Below, piece after piece: positions 56,371 through 64,000 of a stretch of DNA of 64,000 nucleotides. A model generated the notes under the pieces. That model worked only from the letters and a program-made list of their open reading frames with translations, ran no database searches and was not told the DNA's origin. How positions within the stretch are numbered: position 1 is the first letter of the stretch; every line of letters begins with the position of its first letter. The translations under genes and the position numbers were made by a program. The stretch is from Trichobilharzia szidati (taxonomy: Eukaryota; Platyhelminthes; Trematoda; Strigeidida; Schistosomatidae): contig OX235271.1 of the NCBI GenBank assembly GCA_944472155.2, forward strand, positions 95,927,256-95,991,255. Direction: 5' to 3'.

Positions 56371-57165
56371 GTTTGTACAGTGCATCCATTATTTCTAGGA
56401 CTAACTAGCATGTAAGAGCTACGATTTGACCAGTTATTCAACGTTTAATATATTTAGACACAATTAACCTACACTGCTTACTTCTATGACGCATTACCTA
56501 AAGCTACGTAGTTACCTTAAAGTGGTTTCCGCTGAAGGTAATCTCCCATAGCTAATACCTCAGTGAGTAACTTAACGTTATTTTTGAATTTCCTATGAAC
56601 CTTCTTCGTAAAAAGATCGTCTCCTAGTCGAGAAAATAAATATATCCTAATCCCCACGAAAGCGTTTAGAAGTATTCATCCTATCACCTCAAATGACTCA
56701 CTATTTGCAGTCACTTAAAAAGTAAGAATAAATTTACCGAAGACAGTGTGCTTATGACTTCTAGATACCATAATGTGCCATGAGGGAAAACCCACATCCA
56801 TAGGGTTATAATAGTTAGAAGCGCGATATTAATCCAAAACACAACGACTACGATTCTCAATCACAGAACATCCTACTTTGCTACCTAATCTCCTAATCGT
56901 ATTAACAGATGTTTCGCCAAGAAAAGAAACCAATTGTTCTAGGAAAAGTTATTTAGTTTTCTTAGAGATCATGGTCATCCGTATTTGTAGCCACGGAGAA
57001 ATCACAAACATCCAAAAAAGTAGAAATCTCATTAATTGAAATGAAACAAGCTATCTGTATTCAGCCAATATTTTCAACCCGAATACTAATCAGCTTTTCA
57101 GCTTGTTGTAACCACCGATTGTAGACCACAACCCGAAACGTTTTTCTTGCTAATTTAAGTCTTAC
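56371..57165. other. No recognised feature
   Basis: AT-rich and unassigned. Confidence 0.35.
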
Positions 57166-57697
57166 CTTTAACTGGGATAGTTCGTACATTCACCAGATCA
57201 CCATATTGTCCGCTTTTTAAGTCGTTTTGCAACACACTGAATGGCTATTAACACTGGCTTTGCTACAGTCGGTTCTAGTTCATGTATTTGGATCTAGTAC
57301 ATTGGGCATTATTAAAAATAGGTAACACTTACCATTTAGAGGTTTCTGATTGCTTTCAAGTTTTGTAGAAACACCAGTTTCTTTCAGTTCCAAAGCTACA
57401 TACATGCACAACAGATTCACACTTCTCATGTGGCTCAACCTTGTTTGATTTAGATTCTCTGAAAAAACACTTGATTTTTTAACTGATAATATACACTGAT
57501 GGTATACTCAGCTTCTCGAAAAGCTTCAAAGCTTTTTCAACTTCACACCACGTTCCGAGATTTCCAGGTTTAATATGCTCCTCGAAAAACTCACCAATAT
57601 CAACCCTGATCGTCTTCTCCTCACCAGATTGACTCGTAGATTGCTGCATGTTGTTAACATGAATGTGAAAGACATTGTAGTTTCCAGATTTCAACAT
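57166..57697 (-). CDS. Putative spliced gene of unknown function
   Basis: Three stretches have good splice signals on the minus strand. Exon 1, 57508-57697, opens with ATG and encodes IRVDIGEFFEEHIKPGNLG and CEVEKALKLFEKL. An intron of about 49 nt follows, then exon 2 (57333-57458; acceptor TTTTTTCAG, donor GTAAGT), reading LNQTRLSHMRSVNLLCMYVA then LELKETGVSTKLE. Exon 3 is 57166-57236 (acceptor ATTCAG, donor GTAAGA). Exons 1 and 2 join in frame, but exon 3 gives a stop within a few codons. So either the protein ends there, exon 3 belongs to another transcript, or the locus is decaying. Very short 5' introns are typical of schistosome genes. No family was recognised. Confidence 0.35.
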
Positions 57698-59129
57698 GCT
57701 AAGTAATCAATTGAGCCAGGAACAATAATGGCAACCAGCAAATGAACTAAAAACAACAGCTTTCGTCAGCTAAACATGTTCACGTGCATATTTTCCAAAA
57801 CTTCTACACAGCACTATTTCATTAATAGCTGAAAAACGACTAAAACACTGAAATCACGCATGAATGCAAGGTATGAAACAATTATAATGAAATGAATGCA
57901 TTGACGTGGTGGTAAAAACTTTCGAAACCAACGAAATAACTAATTTTAACAGCAACGGAAACAAAAATGAGTTGAAAAGCAACATTTTTGAACAATATGC
58001 ATCAAGATTAGTTTTGAATAACTGCAGAAAAAACGTAAAAGCCAATGTGTAAACGAACGGCTACGGAACTGCAATCCAACATGGCCGACTAACATGGACG
58101 AAAATGACCTTTGAGCGTCACACCCATCAATGACCTTGAACATGCGGGATAATTTCAGCCATTATAACATCAGTGTTTGAAATTTGAACAAGGAGAATAT
58201 TAACATGGAAGTCCGTATATAGCAGCCATGGACTTTCTTTTCTCTATACCAATAAGCCGGATCTTACTGTACGCGAAATCTCGTCCAAGGTTTCAAAAGT
58301 AAATTACTGATATTTCCATCGGATACTTGACTTTTAAATCCGCCTAAGAATAGCCGCCCCTATATTTGTATGATGTTAAACAGCAAAACCTTCCTACATA
58401 TTTCCAGATCAGAATTTGCTGTGGAGAATAACGAAACCAAGTTACTTCCAACCGGAACATGAAATAGCCAATTGTCAGGGGCAAAAGCATTCGTTCTATA
58501 TGTTAGTCGTAGTTCTAGATCTTCTCAGTCTGGTTAAACTGCCTGAAAATATTGCTCTTTTGAAAACAATGAACATGCGTTTCATATACGCACTCTTCGT
58601 CAGTTACGTCACCATGCGATAGCATTTAACAAACTTTATCAGAGTTTGTTATTATTTCCTGAAGTTGTGGTTTTTAAAATCGATAATGGGTGTTTGAACA
58701 GATAAAACTTGGCAGAACTAGTGGTTTCAAAAAATTTCCTTTCAAAGAACAAGGTTTGTAAGTCATAGCTTTGCTTTAATTAAACTGAAATTTGTGGCTT
58801 GTAACTCAGCAAGTTTATTACTAGCAGTAAGCAATTCTTTCCATCTCAATTCAGCGTCTACTACCTGACGGGAATCTCGTGAGGGTATATCTTTTCGGAA
58901 ATCTGCTTCATTTCTGCCCATGAAAGAAGTGGTGGTCGTAAACCAGTTGACATGATCAGAAGAAATGTCAAGAATAGGACTTGAACACCGTTGCAAAGTA
59001 CACTTCCATATAAAATGGATTTAATTATTGCATTTCAGTTGACTAGATATCATTTTGAGCCCATTTCTACTCAGTAAGTAAAATTCTCCCTGGTATTTGT
59101 GGTCCCTAAGTGACTTTTGGTCGTCGTTT
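57698..59129. other. Possible upstream region of the 57.7-kb locus; otherwise unassigned
   Basis: A GC-richer patch around 58060-58130 (CCAACATGGCCGAC) could be promoter-like. A minus frame at 58763-58996 (77 codons, RWKELLTASNKLAELQATN near its end) is coiled-coil-like and contains a CAG/GTAGTA donor-like site, but no family was recognised. Confidence 0.3.
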
Positions 59130-59530
59130 TGCATCACGGTGCTTTTTACGCAGGATCAGGCTGGAAAATGAGATGTGATGGTCAAACCGAAACTTCAAAC
59201 CAGTTCTCGAAATCCTTGACAGTTGCTCTGAGGCACGCATTGGGGTGTAGGCTTCCTGCTTGGAGTCCTCATGGTGGTAAGAACCAATGACCGGAGGCAT
59301 TTTGTGATATTGTTCAATGTCGTTCTCACTGCCGAAGATGTACTCATTCATATTGAAATCTGATGACTCCTCATGTTGTTATACTTTCCCTTTCAGTTTT
59401 CTGCCTATTATAGCCCTTTTGAATGCATTTTCTTTCGATAATTTTCCGGTTTTTTCTGTACTTCATGGGGTGCGGCAACTTGGACTGATGCGGTTATATG
59501 CCATGTGCCATACTGAGAAGCAGTTGTTCA
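59130..59530 (+). mobile_element. RTE family B, old 3' fragment
   Basis: Diverged C-terminal text reads SGWKMRCDGQTETS, LGCRLPAWSPHGGKNQ (compare GCRLPGWGPRDGRNQ), then 3' UTR with TTCATGGGGTGCGGCAACTT. Older than the other family B copies. Confidence 0.7.
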
Positions 59531-60732
59531 TACCAAATGATAAAATATATTCAACTGTTGCCTTTCTAGTGATTCTGTTTGATTGGTTGAACGATTTCAT
59601 CATGATGTCAGCTCATGATGAAATCCTCTATCTAATGAAAATACTTTTATTCACTCTAGTATGAAGAACTGTCGTGTTAGCATCCTTAATAAGAAAACTC
59701 GTGTGCGAAATTCGAACCAGTCCATCAGTGGATCACAATGCAATTCCATAACGATTAATATTCAGAAATGATAAACAAGTTGCAGGTACAGATTTAACTG
59801 GAGTTTGAAGTGAAAGAAGGAAGCCAGTAGATGGCTAATCAGTCGCCTGATTTCTCTCGAAAACGTTAACAGTAGAAACTCCCACCAGATTCGGTGGCTA
59901 AGTAACTGATCATCAGAGATTTTAAAATAGATCTGTTTCCACGGCCGGATTTATATACATAATTGAAATCCTTGGTTCAGGGTGATACTTGTGTATTCAT
60001 CGTCATAGTTTGTGGAAGAAAATACAAATGTTAACAAGTCAGTGTTACTCGTTATTTATTTCTACTATATATATCTAACTAATAGCAGGGGGCTGAAATC
60101 AACCCTCTTCATTTCGGGTTTAAGAAATGTGCAACGCTCGCATCATCAGGCGACCTCTACTACTGTATTCGCTGGTGTGCTATTTTTAAATAAACTCGAT
60201 CGTTCACTCTGTCGATCAACTCAGAATCTAATAACCATCCAGCTTCTGGATCCTGTCAATCATTCTAGTGGTTCACCTTGGAATTAGTCCTTGATTAGTA
60301 AGTGCCAGCATGGCTACCGACACTTCACGCTTACCATCCTTTTTTATAGTGAACCCGTTCAAATAGCTGTTTCAATATCTTTACCAAAGAAATGACTGGA
60401 TTATTTTCGCCAGCTGAAGGATTAATCAGCTTATGTATTTGTCTATTTATTGAACAACGTTGAATGATGAATTCACTTCCATGTGTATGACTAGGTCTCT
60501 CCGCTTCACCTGAACGCGCTTTCAAAAATAATTATTTATATCTTTCTGTCTTTTTTCGATAATGCATGGCGTTAGTCGATAGTTTGCGGGACTATTCTGA
60601 TACATGAGTCGGTTACTAAAAGCCGAACCACGAACATTCAAAAAGCAGCACTAATGTAGGTGTCATAATACTCATGGTCAGAGAGATGAATGTTATTGAA
60701 AACCCTGTATTTTAATTAAGGATACAAAAACT
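59531..60732. other. No recognised feature
   Basis: AT-rich and unassigned. Short frames only. Confidence 0.35.
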
Positions 60733-61204
60733 ATGGGAAAAAAACCCCAGCAGTATATGTTGGCCGCAACCTTAGTCAGTGGTAGTGGCCTTTTATTCTA
60801 TATTCAGAGTGTGATTAGTAAAACCTATTACCTGGCGAACACAGGTGCAAAACTCAACGTCCCCTTTACCTCAGGGGCAGATCGTCTGAAGGAACAAGTC
60901 TTTAACTTGCAGACCGAAAATGCTGCGCCAATCGAAACTTTCTGTGGAAGACGTCTGTATCGACGTAGGTTCACGTAAACTCCTTCATTGGATCTTATTT
61001 CTCATGCCTATCTTGGGCGCGGATCTACTTAACATCCACGATGTGCATGAAGGCGTCCATGGCCTCCAAATGATAGATGGTACCACTAAACTGATTACTA
61101 ATAGAATTATCGACGTAGACCAAAGGTTGTTGGTGGCTACGAAAATCTTAGCGGATCCAACAACTGATTTCGACTGGAACAGCGATACTGTGTTGACCGT
61201 TTAA
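60733..61204 (+). pseudogene. Gypsy-type LTR retrotransposon pol fragment (aspartic protease)
   Basis: Frame 60733-60978 reads KKPQQYMLAATLVSGSGLLF and ISKTYYLANTGAKLNV, then after a small frameshift 60920-61204 reads SRKLLHWILFLMPILGADLL. This is the retroviral-type aspartic protease (DTGA active site, ILGADFL flap/hydrophobic motif) of schistosome Gypsy elements. The catalytic DTGA is NTGA here, so the protease would be inactive even if expressed. No LTR, RT or integrase was recognised around it. Confidence 0.75.
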
Positions 61205-62078
61205 AATTGGTAAGCATAGAAAACTATCCAGTGAGTTCAAAAACGTTCTTCAAAATGAAACCCAGCAGACAGAATCCTCTCTAGTATCCCAAGAGTTAAC
61301 CAGTACTGCAAGGGTGACTGAGGCATTCAGCGACAGGCACGCAAGATACACTGTATTCAAACAAAAGTGTTTATCCTGTTATTCTTAAAGTACTTGTTCT
61401 ACTGAGGCCAAGAAAGGTCAAAACAATGAATTTATCGTCTCATATACTAGAAATACTTCGGCGTCGCGAAGGTGGAGTAATGATTAATGCTTAACTAGCC
61501 AGAGCTCGTGCACGAACGACCAAACGCAACACAACAAAGACAGCGTTTATCCCCATCCGCCAAAGAGCCAAGACACGAGTTATTACAAAGCACACCTGCC
61601 GCTACACACTTCAATATATTTCAATAGGTACAACGGGACGGTCATTTACGACTTCAGCCTCGTATTACTTGCGCGAGGGAACGATGTAACCAAATTAGAT
61701 GCTATGTTTGGCTATTTTAAAGGCTTTCCATCAACGTTTTAAAGCATCTGAAATAACTGTTCTAGCGTTCGCTATAATATACTATACCATGAACGAAAAC
61801 ACCTTGGGATAGCTTTCATGCTAACCCTATGACAAGTGGTGTGGATGCCTGAAGGCACATTCTCAGTTGAGCAAGTTAACATGAACAATGAGAGTCATCA
61901 TCCAGTGCTGAATGCAGAATGCTGTGGTTGAGCCACTTTATTGCATATCCCCGTAATGACGCTTGTTGCTATGTTGCTATTGGCTTCAAGTGGCCTTGGT
62001 ATTTTGGGGAAGGTTTAACTGGTGTAATATAGTGATTTCATAGACATTACTCAGGCTCATACGTGAAAGAAAGATATT
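61205..62078. other. Possible continuation of the Gypsy fragment, otherwise unassigned
   Basis: Downstream of the protease frame no RT motif is visible. 61490-61700 is GC-richer than its surroundings but has no assigned feature. Confidence 0.3.
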
Positions 62079-62088
62079 ATCCTGGAAT

Positions 62089-62681
62089 TGTCTCAACTAC
62101 AGGAGGAACGGGCGAGGATGTTAAATCGAGAATCGGGAAGGCGAGAAACACATTCATCAACCTGAAACCAATCTGGAAATCTTCGTCACTCAACTCAGCA
62201 TCAACAACAAAATTCGGATTTTCAATACAAACGTCAAGTCAGTTCTTCTATACGGATCAGAAACTTGGAGGGTCACCAAGAATATTTCCAACAGCCTGTT
62301 GCAGACCTTTATCAACAACTGTTTTACTTCTATGTTGAAGATCAGATGGCCGGAAAGAATCACCAACAAGAAACTATGGGAACGAACAAAACAAGAACCA
62401 ATCGCCCAACAAATATGCAGGAGAAAGTGGAGATGGATTGGACACTCACTGAGGAGGCTACTGGGTGACATCGCGCGTCAGGCCATTGCTCGAGTGGAAA
62501 CCGAAAGGGAGCGGCGAGTGGGACGTCCAAGGGTGACATGGAGGAGATCGTGTGAAGAGGAGTTGAAACAGTATGGATTAACATGGATACAAGCGAAAAG
62601 TACAGCAGAAGACAGAATCAAGTGGAGGCATGCATTCGAAGCCCTATGTTCCACTAGGAACCCAAGGGAACAATAATAATA
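62089..62681 (+). mobile_element. RTE family A, 3' part with 10-bp target duplication
   Basis: It is flanked by ATCCTGGAAT at 62079-62088 and 62682-62691. Frames 62063-62338 and 62299-62676 together give SRIGKARNTFINLKPIWKSS, then [40 protein letters not shown] and the full C-terminus RRSCEEELKQYGLTWIQ to STRNPREQ. One frameshift near 62200 is apparent. The 3' end is GTTCCACTAGGAACCCAAGG and an (AAT)n tail. A recent, 5'-truncated insertion. Confidence 0.92.
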
Positions 62682-62691
62682 ATCCTGGAAT

Positions 62692-64000
62692 AAGGACAAG
62701 TTGTTCGGGAGGTAAGCAGGACATTATTTTTCAGTTTATTTGTGTATATGCTATTGCGCACCGAGTTGCACTGAGTTCTTAGTTCAACTGTAAGTAAGTA
62801 CATTTACATAAAGTGAAACATTACGAATGTCCCTGTTTTCAGACTAAAAAGCATGATTCTTTTCATTAAGTTTTGTTATAATAATAATAATAATATATAT
62901 TTCCTATCAATGTAGGACACACCAGTTGTACAGGCATGGATAAGTATTATTTAAATTACATGAATTTGATTTATAGTGAAATTACATGGTTGCTGTCCTC
63001 TCTGACATCAGTTAGTGAGCACATTCTGATAGTTAGTCGTTCAATGGAGCACATAAAGAAATATAGAAATATTGTCTTCGCATTAACAAAAAAACCCAAG
63101 TACGTGTCGGATAAATTACAAATATTTGGGAAAAAAATAAAGCTTGAAGTCAATTCCTCCATATAACTTTGTTGTGTGCGGCATCGTATCTTGTTTTATG
63201 TTCAAATTGTATATTAATTTAAAATGAGTGATTAATTTTTATGATTTTGACATCATTTTTTTGCAAGTAATACCAGATGTGAATTCAACTGAATGCAGAT
63301 TAATATTAGTCATTGTCAAGCAAATTTGTTTTACTGTACTCAAGTCACCCATAGCCTACCATTTGTCACAGCATGGTTGCTCCGTACGAGTAAGTTGATA
63401 AACGCGTAGAAAGCTATATAAAAACCATTTTAGATCGTTGACAGTGCTTGTATAAGATGCTGTACAGCGTCTAGTTATGGTGACAGTGGATTTCATCAAG
63501 GATGCTGAGCCATTACTAGCCAAACCTTGAGGGATAATATATGAGTAAGTGACTTCAATTGTTTCTCAGCTTCAGTCGGAATGTAGATCAATGCAACTTG
63601 TACTATAAAGTGAAACATTACGAATGTCCCTGCTTTCAGACTAAAAAGCATGATTCTTTCCATTAATAACTAAATAAATAAATAAATAAATTTATTCTCA
63701 TAGTACAGTACATGAGGGACGCCACTTTACAGGCATCATCAAATTGTTACAGAAATAGAACCATATAATTCAATTACAATTTACAGGCAGTAGCAAGATA
63801 TGCTTTACATGTTCTCTGGAGATTATACATACACTTGATAAATGTTAATCCCAGTAGTATAGAACAGCCTTTTCACTTATATACAATCATTTCTGTGCAA
63901 AGTTGGAAAAATCTGCTAGATTGTCAGTGAGTGCAACACAACAGGAAATACAGGAGTATTGTCTTCGCATTAACAAAAAACCAGGTCTTTGGTGGATGGA
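62692..64000. repeat. Direct repeat of an unassigned unit
   Basis: TAAAGTGAAACATTACGAATG and about 60 bp around it occur at 62812-62870 and 63606-63665. A second block, ATTGTCTTCGCATTAACAAAAA, occurs at 63068-63090 and 63957-63979. The order is the same, so two copies of an uncharacterised repeat lie about 800-890 bp apart. The second runs off the window. Short ATAA and AAT runs follow the first block. Confidence 0.65.

Noticed and set aside
1..64000. CRISPR array, operons or bacterial defence system
   Set aside because: There is no spaced short-repeat array. Splice sites, SINEs, PLEs and codon context show animal nuclear DNA.

Overview
The window looks like non-coding, AT-rich DNA from a schistosome-type blood fluke (trematode). 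The clues are RTE-type non-LTR retrotransposons with (TAA)n tails, several Penelope-like elements (PLEs) with GIY-YIG domains, Merlin DNA transposons, a Gypsy protease fragment, and small tRNA-headed repeats carrying hammerhead-ribozyme motifs of the kind known from Schistosoma. The species cannot be fixed from the sequence alone.

The one host gene I can name lies on the minus strand: four exons of MGAT5 (GnT-V, alpha-1,6-mannosylglycoprotein 6-beta-N-acetylglucosaminyltransferase), at 46704-46803, 38187-38396, 34047-34136 and 10323-10512. They encode the stem and the start of the lumenal domain. All four have consensus splice sites, and the first two join in frame to give the family's DLKKTLAV segment. 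Two small internal exons, the membrane-anchor exon and the whole catalytic domain were not found. The rest of 10.3-46.8 kb is therefore very large introns built from transposons. A second, unidentified spliced minus-strand locus is proposed at 57166-57697, and one plus-strand exon candidate at 21527-21683.

Layout: 0-2 kb decayed PLE; 2-6.1 kb two RTE copies around an 817-bp near-perfect palindrome; 6.5-9.2 kb CR1/Jockey-like and RTE fragments; 10.3-10.5 kb MGAT5 exon; 10.7-15.3 kb three PLE copies with hammerhead-bearing repeats and nested SINEs; 16.4-19.7 kb CR1-like element, PLE and hammerhead repeats; 19.9-20.9 and 27.6-28.2 kb Merlin copies; 21.7-22.8 kb second long inverted repeat; 23.6-25.9 kb RTE ends in inverted orientation; 26-31.6 kb RTE and PLE; 32.6-33.3 kb a compact 689-bp element with target duplications; 34-38.9 kb MGAT5 exons, RTE copies and two solo LTRs; 39.4-43.7 kb a cluster of SINEs, tandem hammerhead units and a third solo LTR; 43.9-48.8 kb the fullest PLE, MGAT5 exon and two more PLEs; 49.5-50.8 kb internally deleted RTE; 50.8-64 kb mostly unassigned sequence with CR1, RTE and Gypsy fragments.

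The most interesting theme is the density of self-cleaving-RNA-like motifs: canonical-looking hammerhead cores sit in two tRNA-headed repeat families (one a 341-bp tandem dimer, one a 401-bp dimer) and in the 3' regions of PLEs. One SINE family also shares its 3' end with the local RTE, a probable SINE/LINE partnership.
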